This document shows, one piece after another, positions 45,395 through 55,788 of a stretch of DNA of 64,000 nucleotides. This DNA comes from DATDAH01 sp963823495. GTDB lineage: Bacteria; Actinomycetota; Acidimicrobiia; Acidimicrobiales; DATDAH01. The notes beneath the pieces were generated by a model. It was given only the letters and a program-made list of their open reading frames with translations, did no database searches and was not told the origin of the DNA. The DNA lies in the NCBI GenBank assembly GCA_963823495.1, contig CAWGLV010000001.1, positions 2,046,001-2,110,000 on the forward strand, written 5' to 3'. Position 1 is the stretch's first letter; every line of letters starts with the position of its first letter. A program made the translations under genes and the position numbers.

Positions 45395-45973
45395 TCAGCC
45401 CGAGTAGTCGGGCTCGTTGCCGGCTCGCCACTTGACGTTGCAGCCGATGCTGGGGACCTGGTCTGCGGGAACGGTCCCACCGGCGAGCAGCGCGTCGACC
45501 GCGGCGACGAGGTCGGCACCGGTCACGGGCAGGCCGTTGGCCGGCCGGGAGTCGTCGAACTGGCCCCGGTAGGCCAGGCGCCGGTCGCCGTCGAACACGA
45601 AGAAGTCCGGCGTGCACGCGGCCCTGAACGCCTTGGCCACCTCCTGGGAGGGGTCCAACAGGTACGGGAACCGGAAGCCGTTGGCCACCGCCTGGGCGGC
45701 CATGTGCCCAGGGCCGTCCTGGGGGTAGTCCTCGATCGCGTTCGACTGCACGGCGACCACCGCGGCGCCCCGGTCCATGAGATCGGCCGTGACCTCGCCG
45801 AAGCGGGCCTCGACGTGCTTCACATACGGGCAGTGCGGGCAGAGGAAGGCCACCACCAGCGCCGGGGCGCCCACCGCGTCGTGGGTGGACCAGGTGGTCC
45901 CGTCGGGTCCGGAGAGGGTGAAGGCCGGCAGCGAGGAGCCGAGCGGCAACATGGTGGACGGCGTGGCAACCAT
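45395..45973 (-). CDS. Thioredoxin-fold (AhpC/TSA-like) protein
   Basis: Encodes 192 residues. LGSSLPAFTLSGPDGTTW, VVAFLCPHCPYVKHVEARF (a CPHC redox pair), PYLLDPSQEVAKAFRAACTPDFFVFD and YRGQFDDSRP mark the cytoplasmic thioredoxin-family subgroup with peroxiredoxin-like spacing. The extra cysteine in RAACTPDF aligns with the usual cis-Pro region. There is no signal peptide. A TAGAAC box 7 bases before the ATG lies next to copy 2 of the long palindrome, shared with the divergent Rieske gene. Confidence 0.85.
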   Translation of the reverse strand: MVATPSTMLPLGSSLPAFTLSGPDGTTWSTHDAVGAPALVVAFLCPHCPYVKHVEARFGEVTADLMDRGAAVVAVQSNAIEDYPQDGPGHMAAQAVANGFRFPYLLDPSQEVAKAFRAACTPDFFVFDGDRRLAYRGQFDDSRPANGLPVTGADLVAAVDALLAGGTVPADQVPSIGCNVKWRAGNEPDYSG

Positions 45974-45979
45974 GGTCGT

Positions 45980-45985
45980 GTTCTA
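45980..45985 (-). promoter_or_regulatory. Possible -10 box of the thioredoxin-fold gene
   Basis: TAGAAC on the minus strand, 7 bases before the ATG. The 45-bp palindrome begins 14 bases further upstream and overlaps the expected -35 zone. Confidence 0.35.
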
Positions 45986-45999
45986 CTCCTCGTCACGGG

Positions 46000-46044
46000 A
46001 ATTGCGTCGGTTGGTCACGCCAGGCGTGACCAACCGACGCAATT
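46000..46044. repeat. 45-bp perfect palindrome, copy 2 (divergent promoter region)
   Basis: Arms 46000-46021 and 46023-46044 are perfectly complementary around A46022. The left arm begins AATTGCGTCGGTTGG. Compared with copy 1 (42443-42487) one position differs, and its partner on the other arm differs to match. It lies between the thioredoxin-fold and Rieske genes and would cover the -35 regions of both. Confidence 0.92.
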
Positions 46045-46059
46045 TCGGGCTGGTGGCGG

Positions 46060-46065
46060 TAGGCA
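46060..46065 (+). promoter_or_regulatory. Possible -10 box of the Rieske protein gene
   Basis: TAGGCA, ending 8 bases before ATG 46073. It departs from TAnnnT in the last base. Confidence 0.3.
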
Positions 46066-46072
46066 GGGGCGA

Positions 46073-46405
46073 ATGGGCGAGTGGGTGGAGGTGGCCGACG
46101 CCGTCGCGGCGGGCCAGATCGTGGACGCGGCCCATGGAGAACGCGACCTGGTGGTGTGGCGCACCCTTGACGGCGAGCCCTGTGTCATGGAGGCGCGGTG
46201 TCCCCATCAGTGGTCCCACCTGGGCGCCGAGGGCGTGGTGGACGGCCCTGAGATCGTCTGCGCCGCCCACTTCTGGCGCTTCGACACGGCGGGGCGCGGC
46301 ACGAAGGTGGGCATGACCGGCCGCCGGGACCCCAAGGCCGACATCGCCGTGTTCACCTGCCGGGAGGTCGACGGCCGCATCGAGGCCGACCTCCCCACCG
46401 AGTAG
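46073..46405 (+). CDS. Rieske (2Fe-2S) domain protein
   Basis: Encodes 110 residues from ATG 46073. A single Rieske fold with cluster ligands CPH (in EARCPHQWSHLG) and CAAH (in IVCAAHFWRFD), that is CXH ... CX2H. No signal peptide or membrane segment, so a cytoplasmic ferredoxin-like electron carrier is likely. It precedes an NAD-dependent reductase gene and an SDR gene on the same strand and may feed an oxygenase elsewhere. Confidence 0.85.
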   Translation: MGEWVEVADAVAAGQIVDAAHGERDLVVWRTLDGEPCVMEARCPHQWSHLGAEGVVDGPEIVCAAHFWRFDTAGRGTKVGMTGRRDPKADIAVFTCREVDGRIEADLPTE

Positions 46406-46414
46406 AACGATGGC

Positions 46415-47324
<910 letters not shown>

Positions 47325-47332
<8 letters not shown>

Positions 47333-48242
47333 TTCCGCCGATCTCCTGCCCCGTACGGACCTGACCGGCCGCATCGCCCTGGTGACGGGCTCGTCCCGAG
47401 GCCTCGGCGCCGCCACCGCACAGCGCCTGGCCGCGATGGGAGCCGAAGTGATCGTCACCTACCGCAAGCAGGCCGAGGCCGCCGCGGCGGTGGCCGCGGC
47501 GATCGCCGACACCGGCGGGCGGGTGCACGTGCAGCCCCTCGACGCCGGCGACATCGAGTCCGTCGATGCTCTCTTCGACTGGATCGGAGCCGACGGGCCG
47601 GGCGGTCTGGACATCTTGGTGGCCAACGCCGCCGCCACCAGCCTCAAGCCCCTCCTGGAGCAGGCGCCGCACAACATCGAGCGCACGTTCGCGATCACCG
47701 TCACCGGCTTCCTCCATGCGGTGCAACGGGCGGTGCCCCTCATGGAGGCCCGTGGGGGTGGGCGCGTCGTGGCCGTCTCGGGCATCGACACGGTCTCCTG
47801 GGCGCCGGCCCACGGCCTCCTGGCGGCCGCCAAGGCCGCGATGGAGATGCTGGTCACCTATCTGACCGTGGAGTTGGGCAAGCACGGCATCACCGCGGTG
47901 GGGGTGAACCCCGATGCGTTCTTCGGTGACTCGCTCAAGCTGATGCTGGGCGACCACTACGACGTGATGCTCGGCATCCACGAGCGGAGTCATCCGCTAC
48001 GGGAAGCCGCGACGCCGGAGGCGATCGCTGAGGTCGTCGCCCTGTTGTGCACCGATGCGGCCCGCTGGATGTCGGGCCACACCGTCATGGCCGACGGGGC
48101 CGCCTCCTTTGCGGCCCGGGGCACCCTCATCGCCCAGACCGCGACGCTGCCCCCGGACATCCAGCGCCGCCAGGCCGGCCTCGAGCCGACGGCGTCGGAC
48201 CTGCCGTCCCCCGGCGCGGCCCCCAGTGTCCCCGATCTCTAG
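47325..48242 (+). CDS. SDR family oxidoreductase, FabL-like, with a substituted catalytic tyrosine
   Basis: Encodes 305 residues. The cofactor loop LVTGSSRGLGAATAQRL and NAAATSLKPLLE are typical, and the spacing around AVSGIDTVSWAPAHGLLAAAK resembles the YX6K enoyl reductase group (FabL). The tyrosine position is histidine 163 while lysine 170 and serine 152 remain. The MADGAASFAARG C-terminal region is normal. A 35-residue tail rich in Pro and Ser follows. It may be a weak or altered enzyme. It starts inside the preceding gene, indicating cotranscription. Confidence 0.8.
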
Positions 48243-48267
48243 GACGGGCCGGCCTCGAGCCGACGGC
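48173..48267. repeat. 21-bp direct repeat around the SDR stop codon
   Basis: GGCCGGCCTCGAGCCGACGG plus one C occurs at 48173-48193 and 48247-48267, on either side of the stop codon at 48240-48242. Otherwise 48243-48380 shows only a promoter. Confidence 0.6.
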
Positions 48268-48368
48268 CGGCGACGCGGCGGGACGGGCCGTCGTGGCGCC
48301 GAGACCACAGGGTCCCCCGGCCCGCCAGATCGGGACTTCCGGCCCTCGGAGCCCGCTCGGGGGATCCC

Positions 48369-48374
48369 TAGGTT
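48369..48374 (+). promoter_or_regulatory. Predicted -10 box of the sulfur oxidoreductase operon
   Basis: TAGGTT ends 7 bases before ATG 48381, identical in sequence and spacing to the comF box. Confidence 0.5.
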
Positions 48375-48380
48375 CGAGGC

Positions 48381-49625
48381 ATGAAGCGACTGGTCATCCT
48401 GGGTGGCGGGACCGGCGGGACGATCATGGCCAACCGGTTGCGATCGGAGTACTCGCCCGAGGCCCTGTCGATCACGGTGGTGGACCAGGACGACCACCAC
48501 GTGTACCAGCCCGGCCTGCTGTTCGTCCCGTTCGGACTGGCCGATCCCGAGGAGATCTCGCGGACCCGGCACCGCCAGTTCCACAAGGGCATCGACTTCC
48601 ACCGGGCCGAGGTGGACCGGGTCGACATCGACATCGACCGGGTGTACCTCACGGACGGGACGACGTTGGACTACGACGTCCTGATCGTCGCGACCGGCGC
48701 CCGCCTCGTGCCCGAGGAGACCGAGGGACTCCTCGGCGACGGCTGGTTGGAGAAGGTCTTCACCTTCTACACCCCCGAGGGGGCCGCCGCGCTGGCTGAG
48801 GTCCTGGAGGACTTCGACGGGGGGCGCCTCGTGGTCAACATCGTCGACTTGCCCATCAAGTGCCCGGTGGCGCCCCTCGAGTTCGCCTTCCTGGCCGACT
48901 GGTACTTCACGCACCGGGGCGTCCGTGACGCGGTCGACCTGGTCTACGTGACGCCGCTGGACGGGGCCTTCACCAAGCCGGTGGCTTCGGCCACCCTCGC
49001 CGGCCTCCTGGAGGAGAAGGGCGTCGAGCTCATCACCGAGTTCAACACCGGAGAGGTCGACGGAGCTGGCGGTCGACTGATCAGTTACGACGAGCGCGAG
49101 GTCCCCTTCGACCTGCTCGTCACCATCCCGGTGCACAGCGGAGCCGAATACGTGGGCCGGTCACCGGGACTGGGCGACGACCTCGACTTCGTGCCGACCG
49201 ACGAGCACACGCTGCAGTCGAAGGTCCGTCCCAACATCTTCGCCATCGGCGACGCGACCTCGGTCCCGGCATCCAAGGCGGGTAGCGTCACCCACTTCGA
49301 GGGCGAGACCCTGACCGAGAACGTGCGTCACTTCCTCGCGGGTCGCGACCTGGAGCCGGGCTTCGACGGTCACGCGAACTGCTTCATCGAGACCGGATTC
49401 CACAAGGCGCTGCTGATCGACTTCAACTACGACACCGAACCGCTCCCCGGCCGGTTCCCGAATGCGGCCGGGCCGCTCCCGCTCCTGCGGGAGTCGAGGC
49501 TCAACCACCTCGGGAAGCTGATGTTCCAGTGGCTCTACTGGCACGTCCTGCTCCCGGGCCGGGACATGCCCGGCATCGGTTCGGACCTCACCCTGTCGGG
49601 CAAGGAAAGCAAGGAGACCCCATGA
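48381..49625 (+). CDS. Sulfide:quinone oxidoreductase-like FAD-dependent oxidoreductase
   Basis: Encodes 414 residues. The FAD-binding start LVILGGGTGGTIMANRL, VDQDDHHVYQPGLLFVPFG, LIVATGARLVPEE, and NIFAIGDATSVPASKAGSVTHFE are SQR-like. Cysteines in VDLPIKCPVAPLEFAF and GHANCFIETG sit where SQR-type enzymes have redox cysteines. The C-terminal helix region (LMFQWLYWHVLLPG) is hydrophobic, as needed for quinone and membrane contact. It is followed with ATGA overlap by a DsrC-like gene and then a DsrE2-like gene, suggesting oxidation of a protein-bound or low-molecular persulfide. Confidence 0.85.
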   Translation: MKRLVILGGGTGGTIMANRLRSEYSPEALSITVVDQDDHHVYQPGLLFVPFGLADPEEISRTRHRQFHKGIDFHRAEVDRVDIDIDRVYLTDGTTLDYDVLIVATGARLVPEETEGLLGDGWLEKVFTFYTPEGAAALAEVLEDFDGGRLVVNIVDLPIKCPVAPLEFAFLADWYFTHRGVRDAVDLVYVTPLDGAFTKPVASATLAGLLEEKGVELITEFNTGEVDGAGGRLISYDEREVPFDLLVTIPVHSGAEYVGRSPGLGDDLDFVPTDEHTLQSKVRPNIFAIGDATSVPASKAGSVTHFEGETLTENVRHFLAGRDLEPGFDGHANCFIETGFHKALLIDFNYDTEPLPGRFPNAAGPLPLLRESRLNHLGKLMFQWLYWHVLLPGRDMPGIGSDLTLSGKESKETP

Positions 49626-49939
49626 GCACGACCACCGTCGCCGGCGTTGACGTCCAGGTCAACGAGGAAGGCTTCTTCGAGGAGCCCGAGGCCTGGACCG
49701 AGGCGATGGCCCCCGAGCTGGCCAAGGCCGAGGGCATCGACGAGCTGACCGACAAGCACTGGCAGGTGCTGCACTTCATGCGCCAGGAGTACTTCGAGAA
49801 GGGCACCGGACCGACGGTCCGGGTGCTCGGGAAGACCTCCGGGGTGTCGGTCAAGGAGCTCTACCAACTGTTCCCCAAGGGTCCGGCCAAGATCGCCGCG
49901 CGAGTGGCCGGCATCCCCAAGCCCCGCGGCTGCATCTGA
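49622..49939 (+). CDS. TusE/DsrC family sulfur-relay protein
   Basis: Encodes 105 residues. VNEEGFFEEPEAWTEAMAPELAKAEGI, TDKHWQVLHFMRQEYFEK, and LFPKGPAKIAARVAGIPKPRGCI is the DsrC/TusE fold. The penultimate cysteine is kept. The second cysteine, about 10 residues earlier in true sulfite-reductase DsrC, is missing, which places it with TusE-type sulfur carriers. It would accept or donate a persulfide for the flanking SQR-like and DsrE2-like proteins. There are no dsrAB genes in the window. Confidence 0.9.
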   Translation: MSTTTVAGVDVQVNEEGFFEEPEAWTEAMAPELAKAEGIDELTDKHWQVLHFMRQEYFEKGTGPTVRVLGKTSGVSVKELYQLFPKGPAKIAARVAGIPKPRGCI

Positions 49940-49955
49940 ACCAAGGAGGTCGCCA

Positions 49956-50426
49956 ATGGGCGACGAACCGATCACCAAGGTCTCGATCATCATCTCGAAG
50001 GGTTCCCTCGACGGGATCTACCCGGGCCTGATCATGGCCAACGGGGCCCGGGCCGAGGGCATCGAAGCCAATCTCTTCTTCACCTTCTTCGGCCTCGACG
50101 CCATCCACAAGAAGCGCTACGAGCACATCAAGGTGGCCACCGTCGGCAACCCCGGCATGCACATGGCGACCCTGGTGGGGCTGCTTCCCGGCATGTCCTC
50201 CATCGCCACCCACATGATGGACAAGAAGATGGAGGCCCTCGACATCCCCGACATCCCCGAGTTCATCGAGCTCATCGGTGACACCGGGGCCGGGATGTAC
50301 GCCTGCCAGGCCTCCGTCGACATGTTCGACCTCACCGAGGACGACTTCGTCGACCAGGTCGAGGACATCATCACGGTGGGCGAGTTCTACGAGAGGGCCG
50401 CCGGAGGCCAGATCATCTTCACGTAG
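49956..50426 (+). CDS. DsrE2-like (DsrE/DsrF/DrsH family) protein
   Basis: Encodes 156 residues, with AAGGAGG shortly before ATG 49956. KVSIIISKGSLDGIYPGLIMANGA, LFFTFFGLDAI and GAGMYACQASVDMF match DsrE2, with the likely sulfur-binding cysteine in YACQ. DsrE2-type proteins pass sulfane sulfur between carriers; the hydrophobic mid region (GMHMATLVGLLPGM) suggests membrane or protein contact. It ends overlapping the convergent decarboxylase gene by 8 bases. Confidence 0.88.
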   Translation: MGDEPITKVSIIISKGSLDGIYPGLIMANGARAEGIEANLFFTFFGLDAIHKKRYEHIKVATVGNPGMHMATLVGLLPGMSSIATHMMDKKMEALDIPDIPEFIELIGDTGAGMYACQASVDMFDLTEDDFVDQVEDIITVGEFYERAAGGQIIFT

Positions 50427-51813
50427 GGCTCGAGCGCCGTCCCTCGTCGCCGGTGATGCACGAGAGGATGGCCCGGACCGACCGATCGATGTCGGCCTCG
50501 GTGGTCGACCAGTTGGACACCGAGAAGCGCATGGCCGCCCGCCCCTGCCAGAGGGTGCCGCCGACCCAGCAGGTGCCGTCCTCCTGTACCCGGTCGATGA
50601 CCGCCCGCGTCACCTCGTCATCGTCGGCGAAGCGGACGAGGACCTGGTTCAGGACCACGTCGTTGAGGACTTCGACCTCCGCGGCCGCGGCGAACTGATC
50701 CGCCGCCCGGCGGGCGAGGGAGCAGAAGCGGTCCACCAGGTCCTCGACCCCCCGGCGACCGAGGGAGCGGAGGATGGCCCATGCGGGCACGGCCCGCGCC
50801 CGGCGGCTCATCTCCGGGTTCCAGTCCATGGGCTCCCGGTGGTCACCGGGCGGCAGGTACGCGGCCGAGGCGGCCATCGCGGCCCGGTGGGCCTCGGGGT
50901 GGGCGGTGAGGGCGACGGCGGCGTCGTAGGGGGCGTTCAGCCACTTGTGCAGGTCCACGGCCCAGCTGTCGGCGGCCTCGTGGCCATCGATCAGGTGGCG
51001 GTGACGGTCGCTGGCGGCGGCCCACAAGCCGAAGGCCCCGTCCACGTGGACCCAGGCGGCGTGCTCGTGGGCGATGGCGCAGACGTCGGCGATCGGGTCG
51101 AAGGACCCGGTGTTGACGTTGCCGGCCTGGGTGCAGACGATCGCGGGGCCGCCGTCGGCCTCGGCGAGGACCCGGGCCAGGTCGGCGGGATCCATGGCCC
51201 CCTGATCGTCCACCGCCGACACCACGACGCCGGCGGTGCCGAAGCCGAGGAGGCGCAGGGCCCGGTCGATCGCGAGGTGACGCTCGCCGCCGACGACCAC
51301 GGTGACCCGAGGAGCGTCGGAGAGCCCGTCCCGCTCGACGTCCCAACCCGCCAGCCCGAGGACCTGGTGACGGGCGGCCATCAGCCCCACGACGTTGGCC
51401 ATCTGGGCACCGGTGACGAAGCCACCGGATCCGCCCGCCGGTAGCCCCAAGAGCTCGCGCAACCAGTCGAGGGTCACCTCCTCGATGATCGCCGCCGCCG
51501 GGCTCATCACGTGGATGGCCGCGTTCTGGTCCCAGGTCGACACCAGCCAGTCGGCGGCGAGACCGACGGGCAGCGTCCCCCCGTTGACGAACCCGAAGTA
51601 CCGCGGGCCCGCGGTCGCCACGACGCCCCCCTCGGCGCCCGCCACGAGTGCGTGCAGCGCAGCCAGGTTGCCCTCGCCCTCGTCGGTCAGGGGGGCACCG
51701 AGCGCCGAGCGGAGGGCATCGACATCCGCCGGTCGACCGACCGGACGCTCCGGCAACGAGTCGATGTAGGCGATGGCCGAGCGCACGGCTTCGGCGAGCA
51801 GCGGGTGGTCCAT
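50419..51813 (-). CDS. PLP-dependent group II amino-acid decarboxylase
   Basis: Encodes 464 residues from ATG 51813; longer in-frame starts read through the divergent promoter. Fold type I decarboxylase: FVTGAQMANVVGLMAARH, WVHVDGAFGLWAAAS with the PLP-contacting aspartate, and SWAVDLHKWLNAPYDAAVA with the Schiff-base lysine. The N-terminal FGFVNGG and TWDQNAAIHVMSPAA are also typical of aromatic-L-amino-acid/glutamate decarboxylase relatives. The substrate is not decided by sequence. It is divergent from an acyl-CoA dehydrogenase and convergent with the DsrE2-like gene. Confidence 0.87.
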   Translation of the reverse strand: MDHPLLAEAVRSAIAYIDSLPERPVGRPADVDALRSALGAPLTDEGEGNLAALHALVAGAEGGVVATAGPRYFGFVNGGTLPVGLAADWLVSTWDQNAAIHVMSPAAAIIEEVTLDWLRELLGLPAGGSGGFVTGAQMANVVGLMAARHQVLGLAGWDVERDGLSDAPRVTVVVGGERHLAIDRALRLLGFGTAGVVVSAVDDQGAMDPADLARVLAEADGGPAIVCTQAGNVNTGSFDPIADVCAIAHEHAAWVHVDGAFGLWAAASDRHRHLIDGHEAADSWAVDLHKWLNAPYDAAVALTAHPEAHRAAMAASAAYLPPGDHREPMDWNPEMSRRARAVPAWAILRSLGRRGVEDLVDRFCSLARRAADQFAAAAEVEVLNDVVLNQVLVRFADDDEVTRAVIDRVQEDGTCWVGGTLWQGRAAMRFSVSNWSTTEADIDRSVRAILSCITGDEGRRSSPT

Positions 51814-51883
51814 GGCCAGGAGTCTGCCCGGCCGGCTCCCGGTCCCGGGCCGGGCCGCGGCGTCGGTCTGCCAAGCTGGCGCC

Positions 51884-53104
<1,221 letters not shown>

Positions 53105-53160
53105 TCCCCGGTGTCCCGCTCCGGCTGCTGCGCCCTGCCTTCCGCCGCCCGCGCCGACGG

Positions 53161-53478
53161 CTAGCTCGGCTTCCGGCGGACGACCTCCACGACGGCACCG
53201 ATCGTGAGTGGTCCGTAGACGTGAGGGAACAGGGTCCCGTCCTCGGCGGGCTCGTCGACGACCGCGGCATCGAGGCGCGCGGGGTCGATGGTGAGGACCA
53301 CGACATCGTCCAGGTCGCCGTAGAAGCGCTCCAGGGTGCCCTCCACCTGGTCGGTGTAGGAGCAGTGGATGAACCCCTCCTCGGCCAGGCTCCGGTTCCG
53401 GGTCGACTGGACCGAGAGGCCGTCGGCCTCGAAACGGCCCCAGTCCTCCAGGGTCATGACGTGGTGGAGATGCCGCAC
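53161..53478 (-). CDS. DUF952 domain-containing protein
   Basis: Encodes 105 residues. EEGFIHCSYTDQVEGTLERFYG, VVLTIDPARLDAAVVDE and LFPHVYGPLTIGAVVEV match DUF952, a small family related to glutathione S-transferase-like or ADP-ribosyl-type folds without confirmed function. It converges on the acyl-CoA dehydrogenase gene. Confidence 0.85.
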   Translation of the reverse strand: MRHLHHVMTLEDWGRFEADGLSVQSTRNRSLAEEGFIHCSYTDQVEGTLERFYGDLDDVVVLTIDPARLDAAVVDEPAEDGTLFPHVYGPLTIGAVVEVVRRKPS

Positions 53479-53563
53479 CGCGGTCAGCTTCGCAGGTACC
53501 GGTCGTCGGCGTCGCCGAGGGCGACGCCCCGTCGGTGGGACGGGTACGTCGCCCGACGGTTCC

Positions 53564-53569
53564 TAGGCT
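53564..53569 (+). promoter_or_regulatory. Predicted -10 box of the acyltransferase gene
   Basis: TAGGCT ends 7 bases before ATG 53576 and 1 base before an in-frame GTG 53570, which favours the ATG as start. Confidence 0.5.
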
Positions 53570-53575
53570 GTGGCC

Positions 53576-54280
53576 ATGGCCGGCTCCCGTTGGTGGTTCC
53601 TCCGGCGGCGGATCCTCAACGAGGCGATCCACCGGACCTGGGACTGGGTCCAGTCGCGGGGGGCGCTCTACCCCGGCACCGTTCGGGCCGAGCGCTTCGG
53701 GTCCTTCGGTGCCGGCAGCCTGGTCGGGTTCCCCCTGACGACGCTTTTCGGTGAGTCCTCGATCCACATCGGTGAGGGCACGCTGATCGCCGGCCGGGTG
53801 ACGCTGTCGGCCGGCTACGGCCCCGGCCAGCCCGACCTGCCCGAGCGGGCGCTGGTCATCGGTGACCGATGCATGGTCAACTCCCGCTGTGGCCTGGTGG
53901 CCCACGAGTCCATCGAGATCGGCGACGACGTGTGGTTCGGCCCGGGCGTGTACATCACCGACGCCAACCATGGCTTCGAGGACCTCGACGTCCCGATCGG
54001 CCGGCAGTTGGGGGACCATCTGCCGGTGTCGGTCGGCCGGGGCTCGTGGCTGGGCCAGGGCTCGGTGATCCTGCCGGGAGCCCGGATAGGGCGTCACTGT
54101 GTCGTGGCGGCGGGATCGGTCGTGCGGGGCGAGGTCCCCGACCACACGGTCGTGGCCGGAGTGCCGGCGAAGGTCATCCGCATCCTGACCGACGGTCGTC
54201 CGCCGCACGACGACGGGCGTCTGGAGGCCTGGGCCGAGCCTCTGGCGACCGGCTTCGGCACCTGGCACGCCGAGGAGTGA
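53576..54280 (+). CDS. Hexapeptide-repeat acyltransferase
   Basis: Encodes 234 residues. Left-handed beta-helix repeats run from about 50 to 200, including HIGEGTLIAGRVTL, ERALVIGDRCMVNSRCGLV, IGDDVWFGPGVYITDANH and the xylA/lacA-type VVAAGSVVRGEVPDHTVVAGVPAKVI. The catalytic-type histidine lies in TDANHGFED. It belongs to the O-acetyltransferase (WcaF/NodL-like) group that modifies sugars or glycans. It is transcribed from its own promoter and followed by a convergent MFS gene. Confidence 0.85.
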   Translation: MAGSRWWFLRRRILNEAIHRTWDWVQSRGALYPGTVRAERFGSFGAGSLVGFPLTTLFGESSIHIGEGTLIAGRVTLSAGYGPGQPDLPERALVIGDRCMVNSRCGLVAHESIEIGDDVWFGPGVYITDANHGFEDLDVPIGRQLGDHLPVSVGRGSWLGQGSVILPGARIGRHCVVAAGSVVRGEVPDHTVVAGVPAKVIRILTDGRPPHDDGRLEAWAEPLATGFGTWHAEE

Positions 54281-54288
54281 GCGTGGTC

Positions 54289-55596
54289 TCAGGCGGCGGT
54301 GTCGGTGGCCGGCGGGACCGACTGCTCGCCCAGCGGGAGCGTCGAGTGCGTCGGTGACCACTCCTCGTCCGGGGACGCCGGATGCAGCGGTGGGTCGTCG
54401 AGCAGGTGCAGGCTGCGGGCGGGGATGGCTGCCAGCGTCACCAGGATCAGCCCTCCGCTGAGCACCAGGAACGCCGGTCGGAGCCCGACGGACTCGACCA
54501 GTGGGCCGACCAGCAGGTAGCCCACCGGTCCGGCCGCGTAGGCGGCTGAGGTGAGCACGCCGAACGCCCGCCCGCGCATCGCCTCCGGGGTGCGGGTCTG
54601 CATGGCGTAGTTCTGCAGCGGGGGGATCGGCCCGTAGAGAAGCCCGGCCAGGGCCGCGAAGAGCACCATGATCCCGAACGGGGGGAGGAGAGCCATGCCG
54701 AAGAGCGGGGCCCCGACCCCGGCGGTCGCCACGACGAAGGCGGTCCGGCGCCGGAAACCCCCACCCCACTTGCCGTAGGCCAGCGACCCGGCGATGCCGC
54801 CGACGCTGAGGGCCATGAGCACGGTGCCCAGGCGGGCGGGCTCGCCCTGGCTGTTGAAGTAGGTGGGCAGGATCACGCCCTCGACGGGCAGGTACAGCGC
54901 CACGATGGCCATGCTGAGCAGGGCGGTGGTCCGCAGCAGCGGCTCGTGGCGGATGAAATGCAGGCCCTCGACGGTGCCGGACCAGAAGCCCTCCGGACGT
55001 TCATGGGCCGCGGGGGTCCCTGCTCCGGGGACCCGGACCCGCGCGGTGAGGGTGAGCGACAACGCGAATCCCGCCGCCGTGACCCAGAGCGTGGCGGCGG
55101 CGCCGACCGTGGCGATGAGCAGGCCGCCGATGCCGGGGCCGATGAGGAAGGCCACGTTCCACACGGCCTCGTGCACCGAGTTGGCCTTTTCGAGGCCCCA
55201 GCCCGCCCCGTGGGCCGCCGCGGGCAGCAGGGTCTCACGAGCGGTGATGCCCGCGGGGTCGAAGGCCGCTCCGAGCGCGGCGAAGACGACGAGGATGGCG
55301 AGGGAGAGGCCGACGGTGGCATCGGCGATCGGGATGGCGGCCACCGCCAGCAGGGACAGGAGGTCGGACACCACCGCGGTGCGGCGACGGCCGAACCAGT
55401 CCACGACGGTCCCCGACACCAGGCTGGCGACGATCAGGGGCACGGCGGCCGCGGTGGCCACGGCGCCGGCCGCGGCGGCGCTCCCGGTGAGCTCGAGGGC
55501 CAGCCAGGGGAGGGCGACCATGGCCACGCCGTTGCCCACGCCCGAGACGAGGCAGGCCGCCTCGAGCAGCAGGAAGGAACGACCCTGGGGGCTCAC
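54289..55596 (-). CDS. MFS transporter
   Basis: Encodes 435 residues from GTG 55596, which follows a CACCCT box by 7 bases. About twelve hydrophobic segments are visible. The first loop motif is VDWFGRRRTAVVSDLLSLL and the central loop separates two six-helix halves. SVHEAVWNVAFLIGPGIGGLLIATVG is typical of the MefA/EntS-like drug or siderophore exporters. An acidic, Pro/Ser-rich C-terminal tail (DEEWSPTHSTLP) is cytoplasmic. The substrate is unknown. It is divergent from the flavin monooxygenase gene. Confidence 0.87.
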   Translation of the reverse strand: MSPQGRSFLLLEAACLVSGVGNGVAMVALPWLALELTGSAAAAGAVATAAAVPLIVASLVSGTVVDWFGRRRTAVVSDLLSLLAVAAIPIADATVGLSLAILVVFAALGAAFDPAGITARETLLPAAAHGAGWGLEKANSVHEAVWNVAFLIGPGIGGLLIATVGAAATLWVTAAGFALSLTLTARVRVPGAGTPAAHERPEGFWSGTVEGLHFIRHEPLLRTTALLSMAIVALYLPVEGVILPTYFNSQGEPARLGTVLMALSVGGIAGSLAYGKWGGGFRRRTAFVVATAGVGAPLFGMALLPPFGIMVLFAALAGLLYGPIPPLQNYAMQTRTPEAMRGRAFGVLTSAAYAAGPVGYLLVGPLVESVGLRPAFLVLSGGLILVTLAAIPARSLHLLDDPPLHPASPDEEWSPTHSTLPLGEQSVPPATDTAA

Positions 55597-55788
55597 CGAT
55601 CCAGGGTGGCAGGTCGTACCGACGTTCCGCCCGTGATTTCGGTCACGTCGGGATCGACGGCGGCCGACTGGCTCGCCCACGCGCACGGGACGCCGGGCCG
55701 AGGAGCGTCTAGCCGGTCGGTCGGGGCCTTCTGGCCGATCGGCAGGCCGAGATCGTGTCGTGGTCGGGGAGTCTGCGAGAATCCGACG

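Noticed and set aside
51866..51874. Second operator half-site for the XRE protein (GTCTGCCAA) before the acyl-CoA dehydrogenase gene
   Set aside because: Only nine bases match one arm and the opposing arm is absent; a chance match is likely.
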